NCBI GenBank assembly: GCA_963974125.1
Contig: CAXBCH010000018.1
Span: 24,500 to 88,499 of the forward strand
Length of the DNA stretch: 64,000 bases
Source of the DNA: Haliea sp963974125
GTDB lineage: Bacteria; Pseudomonadota; Gammaproteobacteria; Pseudomonadales; Halieaceae
Direction: 5' to 3'
The position numbers and the translations under genes are program-made. Below the pieces are notes generated by a model. It was not told the DNA's origin. It searched no databases and saw nothing but the letters and a program-made list of their open reading frames with translations. Each line of letters starts with the position of its first letter. Position 1 is the stretch's first letter. Shown in pieces: positions 37,400-46,574 of this stretch.

Positions 37400-38484
37400 A
37401 AGGGCAGGCCGTCGTCGATGGCGTGGCCGGCTTCCTCCGGCGTTGCCAGCCCCTTGGTATAGTGCTTGCCGTTGATTTCATCGCGAATCTTTGCGGCGTC
37501 ATCCGGTGTCGCGAAGAACTGCGAGTACCACTGGCGACCGGTGCGGAAGGGTCCGTCGGTCTTCAACTGCATGATTTTCAGTGCCGGGCGCTTGAACTTC
37601 CAGACATTGAAATCCGCGCCGAAGGCTTCCAGGGCGTTGGCCTGGAACTGCCTGGCGGCCTCCCGGTCCTCGTTGCTGGCCGGGTTGCTGGCGCCCCTGT
37701 AGAGTACAGCATGCCAGCACTTGACCACGCCGTCGTCCACCGGGGTGTTGGCGATCAGCTCGAACATGACGGCGTCGCCGAAGACCTGCTTCGACAACAG
37801 CAGGCCCGGCCCGGTGTACCAGGTGGTGGTATACAGGTAGGTGTCATACAGCTGCATCGGGCCGCCCTGGCGCTGGATATACACCTGGTCGCGGTACTCG
37901 TTCTCGAAATACTCGCAGGGCGCACCGTGGGTGGGCCCGAGATGGCGGCTATCGGCCATGTTGTCGAGGATTTCCTGGGGGTGGATCCGGAGTTCGCCCA
38001 GGTGGTCCAGCTCCCACTGTACCCACTGCGGATCATTCCACTGCTTCAGCAGCGGCGCGTCGTACTCGGGAGGGCGCCCATCCGGGTCATACCAGGCCAT
38101 CACGCAGCCCATATTGTCCACCACCGGGTAGGAGCGGATGGAAGCGGACTTGGGGTAGGGGCCATCGGCGTAGGGGATGTCATCGACATCGCCGTCACAG
38201 CTGTAACGCCAGCCGTGGTAGGGGCAGCGGATGGAATCGCCCTCGATCTGCTCGCCATTCTTGACGATCATGGCGCTGGTGCTGGCGGTCAGGTGGGTGC
38301 CCATGTGTGCGCAGTAGGCGTCCAGCAGGACGGGCTTGCCGCTCTCGCCCCGGTACAGCGCCAGGTCCTGGCCAAAGAACCGCACCGCCATGGGTCCGGC
38401 GTCGAGTTCCCTGCTTTCCGCCACAATGAACCAGCCCCGGGGGAAAGTGTTGGGGCCCAGGTTGTAATCAGCCGCTGTTGCCAT
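37396..38484 (-). CDS. Rieske [2Fe-2S] oxygenase subunit (steroid 9-alpha-hydroxylase-like)
   Basis: 362 aa. Rieske cluster ligands are C58 and H60 (CAHMGTHL) and C87 and H90 (CPYHGWRY). The mononuclear iron motif follows as NMADSRHLGPTHG. The overall layout resembles terminal oxygenases such as KshA. The stretch between the two Rieske motifs is 26 residues, longer than the usual 15-17. GGAGG stands before the ATG at 38484, preferred to the 87-codon extension upstream. No reductase or ferredoxin partner is in the window, so the substrate is unknown; a steroid or other hydrophobic ring compound is plausible. Confidence 0.86.
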   Translation of the reverse strand: MATAADYNLGPNTFPRGWFIVAESRELDAGPMAVRFFGQDLALYRGESGKPVLLDAYCAHMGTHLTASTSAMIVKNGEQIEGDSIRCPYHGWRYSCDGDVDDIPYADGPYPKSASIRSYPVVDNMGCVMAWYDPDGRPPEYDAPLLKQWNDPQWVQWELDHLGELRIHPQEILDNMADSRHLGPTHGAPCEYFENEYRDQVYIQRQGGPMQLYDTYLYTTTWYTGPGLLLSKQVFGDAVMFELIANTPVDDGVVKCWHAVLYRGASNPASNEDREAARQFQANALEAFGADFNVWKFKRPALKIMQLKTDGPFRTGRQWYSQFFATPDDAAKIRDEINGKHYTKGLATPEEAGHAIDDGLPF

Positions 38485-38588
38485 GGTGCTTGCCTCCAGT
38501 GTTCGCAATGATGCCCAGTATAACGGCCGCGGGCGCCGCAGCCACATCGTGGAGCCGCGGGCACGGCAGGCAGCAGGGCTTGGCTCAA

Positions 38589-39899
38589 CTATTTGGCTTG
38601 CTGGTCTGGCGGGTTGTGCTGCTGGTTGAACCTGCGCCCGAGATACACCCCCGTTGCCCCCCAGCAGGCGGCAATGCCGGCGCCGATCAGGGCCACCGGG
38701 GCCATGCCCAGGCCCAGGCCCTGGGTCAGCGCGGTGAAGGCCCACGCATTGACCATGTCTCCGCCCCGGTAGACCACAATATCGATCACCGGTTTCGCCT
38801 TGTAGCGGGTCTCCTGGTCGACGGCGGTGAACAGCATCTCCCGCCCGGGCCGGGTAATGGCGAAATTGCCCGCCCGGCGCGCGATCTGTACACCCACGAC
38901 CACGGCCACAATGGGGGCCGCCGCCAGCAGCAGCAGCCCGGCACAGATCACCGCGGGAATACAGGCGAGGGTGAAGGGCAGCCCCAGGTGCCTGGCAATG
39001 CGCCCCGTGGCAAAGGCGGCGATGACCACGGTCAGCGTGTTGACGGCCAGGTCCATGGCGGCCCAGATTTGGGTCCGGGTCTCCCGGTCATAGGGCTCCA
39101 GCAGGTTTTTCAGCTCGAAATAGATGAATGAGCTGATGGAGGTGTAGAGCACGATGAACAGAGCGATGCCGAGCAGGTAGGGACTGCGGAGGAATTCGGA
39201 AAAACCCGCCAGGGGGTTGCCGCCGATATAGTCAAAATCCCGGCCGCTGGCGGTGAGGCCGGCATTTCCGAGTTCCTCGACCTTGAGCCGCTGCAGCCAG
39301 TAGACCAGGGGCAGGGTGACGACCAGGGCTGCGCTGCCAATCAACAGCAGCGTGTCGGTCCCCGCTTCCGCCGCCAGCAGGGCCGTGAAAGCGGGACCGA
39401 GCATGGCGCCGACGCTGGCACCGGCGCCGATGAATCCGAACAGGCGCGTGGCCTGGGGCCTGGCCCAGGTGTCGGCCATGAAGCTCCAGAATACGGAGAT
39501 GTGGAACAGGCTGAAGACGCTGATCCAGACGTAGAAGGCCTTGTCCAGCAGGGTGCGCTCGGCCACGGTCTGGATACCGACGTAAAACAGGACAAACGTT
39601 GCGGCAAAGAAGCCGTACACCGCCGGTACCAGGTGTCGCAGGCGAATGCGGGTCACGGCGTTGCCGTACAGCGATACCGCGACCACGCTGAACAGGAAAG
39701 TCAGGGTCCAGAGCACGCTGACCTCGGCATCGCTCCAGTCGCTGGCCATGGCGTCCCGCACTGGCCGCAGGATGTAGTAGGCGGCCATCAGGATCAGCAC
39801 CAGGCTGAAGGAGCCCAGGGTGGCCCGCGCCTCCCGGGGGTGGATGTCGCAGGCGAAGTCCAGTCCCCGCTGCAGCAGGGAAGGTTTGTGTGCGTTCAT
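38589..39899 (-). CDS. ADP/ATP-translocase-like MFS carrier
   Basis: 436 aa with about 12 membrane helices. MAAYYILRPVRDAMA near residue 40 is a hallmark of bacterial NTP/NDP-exchange-like (AAA family) transporters found in free-living bacteria, whose substrates are unproven. Nucleotide exchange as in intracellular parasites is unlikely in this organism. Its 3' side neighbour on the same strand is a Rieske oxygenase gene, 105 bases away, and the aldo/keto reductase gene lies seven bases upstream in transcription, so it may be co-transcribed with the latter. Confidence 0.75.
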   Translation of the reverse strand: MNAHKPSLLQRGLDFACDIHPREARATLGSFSLVLILMAAYYILRPVRDAMASDWSDAEVSVLWTLTFLFSVVAVSLYGNAVTRIRLRHLVPAVYGFFAATFVLFYVGIQTVAERTLLDKAFYVWISVFSLFHISVFWSFMADTWARPQATRLFGFIGAGASVGAMLGPAFTALLAAEAGTDTLLLIGSAALVVTLPLVYWLQRLKVEELGNAGLTASGRDFDYIGGNPLAGFSEFLRSPYLLGIALFIVLYTSISSFIYFELKNLLEPYDRETRTQIWAAMDLAVNTLTVVIAAFATGRIARHLGLPFTLACIPAVICAGLLLLAAAPIVAVVVGVQIARRAGNFAITRPGREMLFTAVDQETRYKAKPVIDIVVYRGGDMVNAWAFTALTQGLGLGMAPVALIGAGIAACWGATGVYLGRRFNQQHNPPDQQAK

Positions 39900-39906
39900 G
39901 CTGGCA

Positions 39907-40830
39907 CTACAGTGCGCTGAAGGCGCGCATCATTTCCGCACGCTGGCTGCTGTCCGGCAACGGGCCGAAGTTGGCCTGCATGTTGTCCTGCATGTGGTGG
40001 ACTTTGGAGGTAGCGGGGATCAGGTTGGTCACTGCCGGGTGGCCCAGGATCCATTTCAGGAAAAATTGTCCCCAGCTGCTGCAGCCGAGCTCCGCGGCCA
40101 CTGCCGGCAATTCCTGGTCGCGGGTTTTGGCGAACAGGGAGCCGCGCTGGTAGGGGCGGTTGATCATGGTGGCGATGCCGCGCTCCTGCGCCAGCGGCAG
40201 CAGGGCCTGCTCCGCGGTGCGATCTTCCATGTTGTAGCTGAACTGGACAAAATCCAGCGGCTCCGTGCGCATGATCTGCAGCAGTTCCTCGTGGTTGCGG
40301 CCATGGGAGGTGGTGATACCGATGTAGCGCACCTTGCCCTCCTCTTGCCACTGCTTCAGCGTGGCGAGGTGGGTGCGCCAGTCCTGCAGGTTGTGGATGG
40401 CAATCAGGTCGAAGCGCTCGACCGCCATGCGCTCGGCGGAAGTCTGCATCTGGGCGATGCCTTCCTCCCGGCCCGTGGTCCAGACCTTGGTGGCGGCAAA
40501 TACCGGCGGTCGCGGCGACAGGGTGCGCAGGATGTCGCCGACCCGCGACTCCGCTTCACCGTACATCGGGGAAGAGTCAATGACCGTGCCGCCGGCGGCG
40601 AAGAACGCCTGCAGGACTGCGCCCAGCTGCTGCAGCGTCTCCGGGCTGGCGGGCTCGTCAAACGTCCGCGAGGTGCCCATGCCGATGACCGGCAGCAGTT
40701 CGCCGGAGCTGGGGATCGGGCGCCTGTTCACAGCCGCTCCGGTAGCCATCGGAACGGCCGCACGGGCCCCGCCGGCGTTCAGCAGTGGCAGGGTGGCGGC
40801 GAACTGCAAGACCTGGCGTCGCTTGAGCAT
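39907..40830 (-). CDS. Exported (Tat-type) aldo/keto reductase
   Basis: 307 aa. KRRQVLQFAATLPLLNAGGARA is a twin-arginine-like signal peptide, so a cofactor-loaded periplasmic enzyme is likely. The AKR barrel has the catalytic Asp and Tyr in GTVIDSSPMYGEAESRVG, then ATKVW and the His in LIAIHNLQDW. It would reduce or oxidise a carbonyl with NADP(H). GGAGAGGG before the ATG at 40830 fixes the start. It is divergent from the Kai operon, with 130 bases between. Confidence 0.85.
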   Translation of the reverse strand: MLKRRQVLQFAATLPLLNAGGARAAVPMATGAAVNRRPIPSSGELLPVIGMGTSRTFDEPASPETLQQLGAVLQAFFAAGGTVIDSSPMYGEAESRVGDILRTLSPRPPVFAATKVWTTGREEGIAQMQTSAERMAVERFDLIAIHNLQDWRTHLATLKQWQEEGKVRYIGITTSHGRNHEELLQIMRTEPLDFVQFSYNMEDRTAEQALLPLAQERGIATMINRPYQRGSLFAKTRDQELPAVAAELGCSSWGQFFLKWILGHPAVTNLIPATSKVHHMQDNMQANFGPLPDSSQRAEMMRAFSAL

Positions 40831-40956
40831 GACCCTCTCCTCCTCAAGGCCGGGATGCCAGTGTCCACCGGTGCCCAACGGAGGTCAAGGGCGGTGCGCT
40901 GGCCGGGTGATCGGGCACTTGTTGCTGGGAACGGGCCGGATTGTGGTCTATCCTGT

Positions 40957-40975
40957 GATAATGATAATGATTCCG
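40957..40975 (+). promoter_or_regulatory. Fur-box-like GATAAT repeats at the Kai-operon start
   Basis: GATAATGATAATGATTCCG matches 15 of 19 positions of the classical Fur box: two perfect GATAAT hexamers and a weak third. It overlaps the proposed ATG (40961) of the solute-binding protein gene, so bound Fur could block expression. It may also simply encode Met-Ile-Met-Ile. Confidence 0.35.
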
Positions 40976-42016
40976 ACAGCTCGAGGGGCTTGTGGTATCG
41001 CATTGTTGTTCGCAATCCTTTGTGCTGCTGGCGCGATAGCTGAACACCCGGATCTCGAAGCGCGGCAGCGGGTGACGATTGCCGGCTCGGTAACGCCTGG
41101 CGATATGCCCACCCGGCTCGCGGACCATCTGGATCTGTTCGCAGGCGCCGGCACCGAGGTGGCGGTGGCGTCGTTTCCCTCCGGGGCCGCGGCCCTGGAC
41201 GAGCTGCTGCAGCGGCGAGCCGATTTCGCGCTCACCGCAGTGCCTCCCTTTGCGAGTGCGCTGCTGCAGCAAGAGCGCACCGAGGTTGCGGACGACGAGG
41301 AGCTGGTGGTGCTGGCGCGTATCAGCCGCTCCAACAACACCCATCACGTGGTGCTGAGTCCGGCGGCAGCGGGATTGCAGCCCGCGCAGCTGGCGGGTCG
41401 GCGGATCGGCGTCATGCCCGGCACCTCCTCCGAGTATTTCTGGGCCGGGTTTGCGCCGCTGCACGGTATCGCGCGGGCCGATGTCGAGCTCTCCCTGCTG
41501 AATGTCGAGGAAATGACTGCCGCGCTGCAGGCGCGAGAGATCGACGCGGCGGTTGTCTGGGATCCCTGGCCACTGCGCATGGGGGAGGCGCTCGGTGGCG
41601 AGGTCACCCGACTTTCCGACCACCGCATCGACAGCATGAGCTGGCTGCTGGTCACCCGCCGGGTCCTGGTCGAGCGCCATCCGCAGCTCTGCGAGGACAT
41701 TCTGCGGATGTACCTGCGGGCCGAGAACCTGATCCACGAGGATCCCGAGCGGGCCCGCGCACAGGAGGCAGCAGCCAGCGGGGTGACGGTGGACTATGTC
41801 CGGAGCCTGGCCCCGGATTTCATTTTCAGTCTCGGCCTGGACTGGTCCCTGCTCAGCGAAATCAACCACCACCTCGCATGGCGCCGGGGGCGAGCGGGGG
41901 AAAGCGGCGGCACCGTATTCACGCCGGAGCGTTATCTGGCGCCGCGGCCCCTCGCCAGGGTTGCACCGGCCCGCGTGCTGCTGCCGCGCTACTGGCAGCA
42001 GGGGGCCGGGCCATGA
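40961..42016 (+). CDS. Orphan periplasmic solute-binding protein (SsuA/TauA/NMT1-like)
   Basis: 351 aa with signal peptide (about 1-27, ending AGAIA). The two-lobed binding fold of the nitrate/taurine/sulfonate/thiamine-precursor family is shown by FPSGAAALDELLQRRADFAL, GRRIGVMPGTSSEYF and LQAREIDAAVVWDPW. No permease or ATPase gene is near. Its stop overlaps the start of a membrane GGDEF/EAL gene (ATGA), so it most likely delivers a ligand signal to that protein rather than feeding a transporter. The start is uncertain: no good ribosome site precedes ATG 40961 (ATG 40967 and GTG 40955 are alternatives). Confidence 0.8.
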   Translation: MIMIPTARGACGIALLFAILCAAGAIAEHPDLEARQRVTIAGSVTPGDMPTRLADHLDLFAGAGTEVAVASFPSGAAALDELLQRRADFALTAVPPFASALLQQERTEVADDEELVVLARISRSNNTHHVVLSPAAAGLQPAQLAGRRIGVMPGTSSEYFWAGFAPLHGIARADVELSLLNVEEMTAALQAREIDAAVVWDPWPLRMGEALGGEVTRLSDHRIDSMSWLLVTRRVLVERHPQLCEDILRMYLRAENLIHEDPERARAQEAAASGVTVDYVRSLAPDFIFSLGLDWSLLSEINHHLAWRRGRAGESGGTVFTPERYLAPRPLARVAPARVLLPRYWQQGAGP

Positions 42017-44505
42017 TGCTGCGGCGGATTATCCGCATCTGCCTGGGAGCCAGCGTGCTGGGACTGGTGGCGCTTGCCGCGACCATCCTGCTGGCGTGGG
42101 GGTCCCTGCGCGAACAGCAGCAGTCCCTGTTGGATGTCTACGCCATCCAGCAGCGGATGGCGACCCTGTCCCAGGGAGTCAATCACCTGCTGCTGCAGGA
42201 GCATCCTGACTGGAGCGCCGGGGTGCTCGTTGCCGAGGCGCGGGAACTGGCTGCGGCGATGGCGACTGTCAGTCATCCCGCTGCCGAAGCCGCCAGCCAG
42301 TACCTGCTGCAGCTGGAACGCAATATCGCCGCCATCGACGGCCTCGGGCCGAGGGATTTGCGGGACGCGGAGGGGGCCTCGCTGCAGCACGCCGAGAACA
42401 TCCTGATCAACCAGCTGCGGGCGCACGAGGCGGGCCTGAGCGTGGCCGCGCAAGCGGTGCTCGACAATCACTTCAGCAGTGTTGAGCGGTCAGTCTACCG
42501 GGTCATCCTGATCCTGTTTGCGGTGGCTCTGGCCCTGGCGGCGCTGGCCCTGGCGGGATTCACCCTGCTGTTCCGGCGTATTGATAGACCCCTGAAGGCC
42601 TTGCACGACGGGATCTCGGCGCTGCAGCAGGGCCGGCTGGACCAGCCGCTGGTGGTTGCGACCCGGGACGAATTTGGCGAACTCGCCACTGGCTTCAACC
42701 GCATGCTCGCTGCCCTGCGCGCACATGAGCTGACCCTGCGGGAGCAGCAGAACTCGCTGGCGTCCGCGCTGACGCAACGGGAGGCGATCCTGGACACCCT
42801 GCCCGCGAATATCGCCTTGCTGGACAGCAGCGGCAATGTGCTGGAGACCAATTCCGGCTGGCAGACCTTTGCCCGGGACAATGGCTACCGCGATCCGGAC
42901 CTGGGGCAGGCGCGCAATTACCTCGAGGTCTGTGATGCCGCCACCGGTGTCGGCGCGGAAATCGCCGCGCAAGTCGCGAGCGGTCTGCGCGCCATCCTCA
43001 GCGGCGAGTCCGGCGCCAGCAGCTTCAGCCTGACTTACCCCTGCCATTCCCCCGGGGAGCAGCGCTGGTTCCGGCTTATGGCTACCCCGCTGGCAGGAGC
43101 GGCAAAGCCCGGTGGCGCGGTGGTGATGCACATTGATGTTACCGAGCGCAAGCTGGCGGAACTCGCCCTGGCGCGGACCGCCTACGAAGACCCGGTGACC
43201 GGGCTGCCCTCCCGGGCGGGTTTTGGCAAGCAACTGCAGGACATGCCTTTGCCGGAGACTGCCGCCGAGGCGTTCTATATCCTTTTCTTTGACGTCCGCA
43301 GACTCAATGATATCAACCAGAATTGCGGCTACCGGGTAGGGGATCACCTGCTGCGGGCGCTGGGCCAGCGCCTGGCGAAGAACCTGCTCCCCGGGGAATA
43401 CCTGGGCTCACTCGGCGGGGGCCAGTTTGCCCTGCTGACAAGGCACCGTCAGCGCGGGCTGACGACCCCGCGGCAAATCTGGGGCTGGCTGATGGAGCTT
43501 CTCGAGCAACCCTTCCTGGTCGATCAACACATGCTGTATGTGGACCTTACCCTGGGGCTGACCCTGTGCGACAGCAACTCCCGGGGTTACGAGGAGCTGC
43601 TGCGCCACGGCCAGCTGGCGCTGCAGAGCGCCCGGGAAACCGGCGAGCGCTGGATGGTGTTCGACCCCGAACTCGAGAAGCGCGTACAGCAGCGGGTCTG
43701 GACCACCGCTGGCCTGCGCGATGCCCTGGCGGACCGCCATTTCGAGCTGCATTACCAGCCCAAGGTCAATCTGGTGGACGGCAGGGTGACCTCTGCCGAA
43801 GCGCTGCTGCGCTGGCGCCATCCGATACTGGGCCTGCGGCCACCGGATACGTTCATCCCGGTAGCGGAGAGCTCACAATTGATCGTGCCGATGGGCGAAT
43901 GGGTCCTTCGCGAGGCCTGTGAAAGCCTGGGTTTCTGGCAGAAGCAGGGCCTGCAGGCGGCCCGCATCGCGGTCAACGTCTCGATGGTACAGTTCCTGCA
44001 TTCCGATGTGCCCGCCACGGTGTCCCGGATCCTCGATGATGTGGGCATTGATCCCGCTGCGCTTTCCCTGGAGATCACGGAGAGCGTCTTCGAGCAGGAG
44101 AGCGAGCACCTCCTGGGACAGATGGAGGCGTTGCGCGCCCTGGGTGTGCGCCTGTCGCTGGACGACTTCGGTACCGGCTTCTCCTCGCTCAGCCACCTGC
44201 GGCGCTACCCGTTTGACGAGATCAAGATTGATCGCAGCTTTGTCCGCGACTGTACGGAAAGCGACTTCAGTCGGGGAATTATCGAGATGATTATCCGCCT
44301 GGGTTCTGTGCTGGGTGCCAGTGTCGTGGCCGAGGGCGTGGAGACCGCGGCCCAGCGTGATCTGCTGCTGCAGCTGGGCTGCCAGACCGGCCAGGGCTAT
44401 TTCTACAGCATGCCGCTTACCGGGGAGGATTTTCACTGGCTGCTGCGGAGCAGCGGTGATCTGCCACTCGACCAGCAAGAGAATGTTTCGGAGTTGAATT
44501 CATGA
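42013..44505 (+). CDS. Membrane HAMP-PAS-GGDEF-EAL protein (degenerate cyclase, intact phosphodiesterase)
   Basis: 830 aa. Membrane helices at about 9-29 and 163-188 enclose a helical periplasmic sensor; HAMP (185-240) and PAS (about 255-375) follow. The GGDEF domain (about 385-540) has GGGQF at 468-472, so cyclase activity is very unlikely, though it may bind GTP. The EAL domain is intact: EALLRW from 596, then VNVSMVQF, LEITESVF, LDDFGTGFSSLSHL and AEGVET. It should hydrolyse c-di-GMP under control of the periplasmic sensor, probably with the solute-binding protein encoded just upstream (ATGA overlap at 42013-42016). A 36-base gap leads to kaiC. Confidence 0.9.
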   Translation: MMLRRIIRICLGASVLGLVALAATILLAWGSLREQQQSLLDVYAIQQRMATLSQGVNHLLLQEHPDWSAGVLVAEARELAAAMATVSHPAAEAASQYLLQLERNIAAIDGLGPRDLRDAEGASLQHAENILINQLRAHEAGLSVAAQAVLDNHFSSVERSVYRVILILFAVALALAALALAGFTLLFRRIDRPLKALHDGISALQQGRLDQPLVVATRDEFGELATGFNRMLAALRAHELTLREQQNSLASALTQREAILDTLPANIALLDSSGNVLETNSGWQTFARDNGYRDPDLGQARNYLEVCDAATGVGAEIAAQVASGLRAILSGESGASSFSLTYPCHSPGEQRWFRLMATPLAGAAKPGGAVVMHIDVTERKLAELALARTAYEDPVTGLPSRAGFGKQLQDMPLPETAAEAFYILFFDVRRLNDINQNCGYRVGDHLLRALGQRLAKNLLPGEYLGSLGGGQFALLTRHRQRGLTTPRQIWGWLMELLEQPFLVDQHMLYVDLTLGLTLCDSNSRGYEELLRHGQLALQSARETGERWMVFDPELEKRVQQRVWTTAGLRDALADRHFELHYQPKVNLVDGRVTSAEALLRWRHPILGLRPPDTFIPVAESSQLIVPMGEWVLREACESLGFWQKQGLQAARIAVNVSMVQFLHSDVPATVSRILDDVGIDPAALSLEITESVFEQESEHLLGQMEALRALGVRLSLDDFGTGFSSLSHLRRYPFDEIKIDRSFVRDCTESDFSRGIIEMIIRLGSVLGASVVAEGVETAAQRDLLLQLGCQTGQGYFYSMPLTGEDFHWLLRSSGDLPLDQQENVSELNS

Positions 44506-44541
44506 CACGGCAAGCGGGGGTTTGTGCCCCGGGAGGGAAGC

Positions 44542-46245
44542 ATGGCTGAGCAGCAGGTAACGCATCTGGCCAAGCGCCCGACCCGTATTGCGGGTTTTGA
44601 CGCAATTAGTGAGGGTGGCCTGCCTACGGGGGGGATCACCCTGGTGCAGGGGGACGCGGGCACCGGCAAGACCCTGTTCGCCCTGCAGGTGCTCGCCCAC
44701 GCCGTCGAGGCCGGGGAGAACGGCTTGTTCCTGGGGTTCGAGGAGCGCGCGCCGGATGTGTTGCGCAATGTGGCCTCCCTCGGCTGGGATCTTGAGCGGC
44801 ATCTGGACCAGCGTTTGTTCATGTTCGACGGGCGCCCGCCCGGCCAGGTTGAGATCAGTGGCCAGTTCGATATCGGTGGTCTGCTGGCGGTACTGTCGGC
44901 GATGGCGGACAGGGTGGATCTGAGCTGGGTGGTACTGGACGGCATAGACCAGCTATTGGCCCTGCGCCGGGACCTCCCCCTGGTTGCCAGCGAGCTGTTG
45001 CGGCTGCGGGAGTGGCTGCGGGGCCGGGATATCTCGGTGTTGATGACCGCGAAGGAATCGCAGGTCGGCAGTTACCGGATGGAGTACCTGGAGCAGCTGC
45101 GCTTTGACCTGAATACCCTGATCACCCTGTCCTCGAAGCGTTGCGGGCAGCGCATAAGCCGCCGCCTGCGGATTGCCAAGTATCGCGGGTCGGCTCACGT
45201 GGCGGATGAGGTGCCGCTGCTGATTGGCAGCGGCGGGGTGGTGCTGCCCTATAACATGCCGCAGCTGGCCGATCCCGCTGCCGCCAGCAGCGAGCGCATC
45301 AGCACCGGTGTCGAGCGCCTGGACAGGCTCCTGGGCGGCGGCTACTTCCGCGGCTCCGCGACCCTGATTACCGGGGAGCCGGGCACTTCGAAGACCAGCC
45401 TCGCGGTGGCCTTTGCTGCCGCCGCAGCGGCGCGGGGGGAAAAGGTGCTCTATATCAGCTTTGATGAGACCGCATCCCAGATTCAGCGCAACATGCGCTC
45501 CATCGGTATTGAGCTGGGTCCGCACCAGGAGGCCGGCAGGCTGGTTATTGTCGAGCGCCGGTCCTGGCGGGCCCTGGCGGAGACGCACTTTCTCAACATT
45601 CTCGAGCACCTCGATGCCGAGCAGCCCGACTGCGTGGTTGTGGACCCGTTATCCGGCCTGTACCAGGCCGGCGGCGACACCAGTTCCTACAACACCATTG
45701 AGCGGCTGATGGATCTGTTCAAGGCCCGGGGCATGACCTGCGTCGTGACCTCGCTGATCGAGAACGATGCGCGCACGGATGAAGCCTCTGCCGCCCAGGT
45801 GTCCACCATCGCCGACACCTGGCTGGCCCTGAACTACCAGATCCATGAAGGCGAGCGCAATCGCTCCCTGTCGGTGGTGAAGTCCCGCGGTACCGCCCAC
45901 TCCAATCAGGTGCGGGAGCTGGTGCTCTCCGCTACCGGGATCCGCCTGGCGGACGTCTATACCCTCGGCTCCCGGGTCCTGATGGGTACCGCGCGCCTGC
46001 ATCAGGAGCAGCTCGCCACGCGGGAGCAGGAACTGGAGCGCCAGAAGCAGGCGCGGCGACGCCGGGAACTCGAGCAGCAACTGCACGACGTGCGGGAGCG
46101 GGCATTGCAGCTGGAGGCCGAGTTGGCGGGTGAATCAGACCTGCTGGAAGCCGGCGAGCACCAGGAGCAGCGCCAGCGTCATGAAATTCAGCGAAGTCGC
46201 ATGAGCGACAATGGCGTTGATCGGGTGGAGAACAGGGGAGAATGA
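44542..46245 (+). CDS. kaiC: KaiC-family two-domain ATPase
   Basis: 567 aa, two RecA-like domains. CI: Walker A GDAGTGKT at 37-44 and the catalytic Glu pair in FEE (67-68). CII: Walker A GEPGTSKT at 278-285, SFDETASQIQ, and the dual phosphorylation site: AQVSTIADTW places Ser421 and Thr422 where Synechococcus KaiC has S431 and T432. A charged coiled-coil tail (about 490-567) is longer than in cyanobacterial KaiC. The enzyme should hydrolyse ATP and autophosphorylate. GGGAGGG before ATG 44542 fixes the start. kaiB overlaps its stop. No kaiA or sasA is present. Confidence 0.93.
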   Translation: MAEQQVTHLAKRPTRIAGFDAISEGGLPTGGITLVQGDAGTGKTLFALQVLAHAVEAGENGLFLGFEERAPDVLRNVASLGWDLERHLDQRLFMFDGRPPGQVEISGQFDIGGLLAVLSAMADRVDLSWVVLDGIDQLLALRRDLPLVASELLRLREWLRGRDISVLMTAKESQVGSYRMEYLEQLRFDLNTLITLSSKRCGQRISRRLRIAKYRGSAHVADEVPLLIGSGGVVLPYNMPQLADPAAASSERISTGVERLDRLLGGGYFRGSATLITGEPGTSKTSLAVAFAAAAAARGEKVLYISFDETASQIQRNMRSIGIELGPHQEAGRLVIVERRSWRALAETHFLNILEHLDAEQPDCVVVDPLSGLYQAGGDTSSYNTIERLMDLFKARGMTCVVTSLIENDARTDEASAAQVSTIADTWLALNYQIHEGERNRSLSVVKSRGTAHSNQVRELVLSATGIRLADVYTLGSRVLMGTARLHQEQLATREQELERQKQARRRRELEQQLHDVRERALQLEAELAGESDLLEAGEHQEQRQRHEIQRSRMSDNGVDRVENRGE

Positions 46246-46559
46246 TCGCGATGAGTGAGCATGGTACATGCGCACAACGCCTGATGCTGTTTCTGGCCGG
46301 CGATTCACCGGGGTCGCGTCGGGCCCGCAGCAATCTGGCCAATGTGCTCGGGGATTACGATCTCGATGACTCGGCCGTGACCGTCATCAACGTGCTCAGT
46401 GAACCGGCGATGGCCGTGGACATGAGCGTATTTGCGACACCGGCGCTGGTCTACGGCTCGAACGCGCCTGAGAGCAGCCTTTACGGCGATTTTTCGGACA
46501 CGGAGACCCTGCGCCGGTTCATGGACGATATCTTCGGCGCCGGGCGAGAGCATCACTGA
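46242..46559 (+). CDS. kaiB: KaiB-like thioredoxin-fold protein
   Basis: 105 aa, as expected for KaiB. LMLFLAGDSPGSRRARSNL opens the fold, VTVINVLSEPAMA follows, and FATPALV carries the cis-Pro region. GDFSDTETLRRFMDDIF ends it. KaiB is a fold-switching protein that binds the CI ring of KaiC in its phosphorylated state. ATG 46242 overlaps the kaiC stop (ATGA); ATG 46251 is an alternative start. Sequence similarity to canonical KaiB is moderate, so clock function is not implied. Confidence 0.85.
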   Translation: MIAMSEHGTCAQRLMLFLAGDSPGSRRARSNLANVLGDYDLDDSAVTVINVLSEPAMAVDMSVFATPALVYGSNAPESSLYGDFSDTETLRRFMDDIFGAGREHH

Positions 46560-46574
46560 GGCCCGTTCGCGGCG

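Noticed and set aside
38589..39899. Considered an obligate-intracellular type ATP/ADP translocase
   Set aside because: The genome context is of a free-living bacterium with full LPS and respiratory genes; only family resemblance is claimed.
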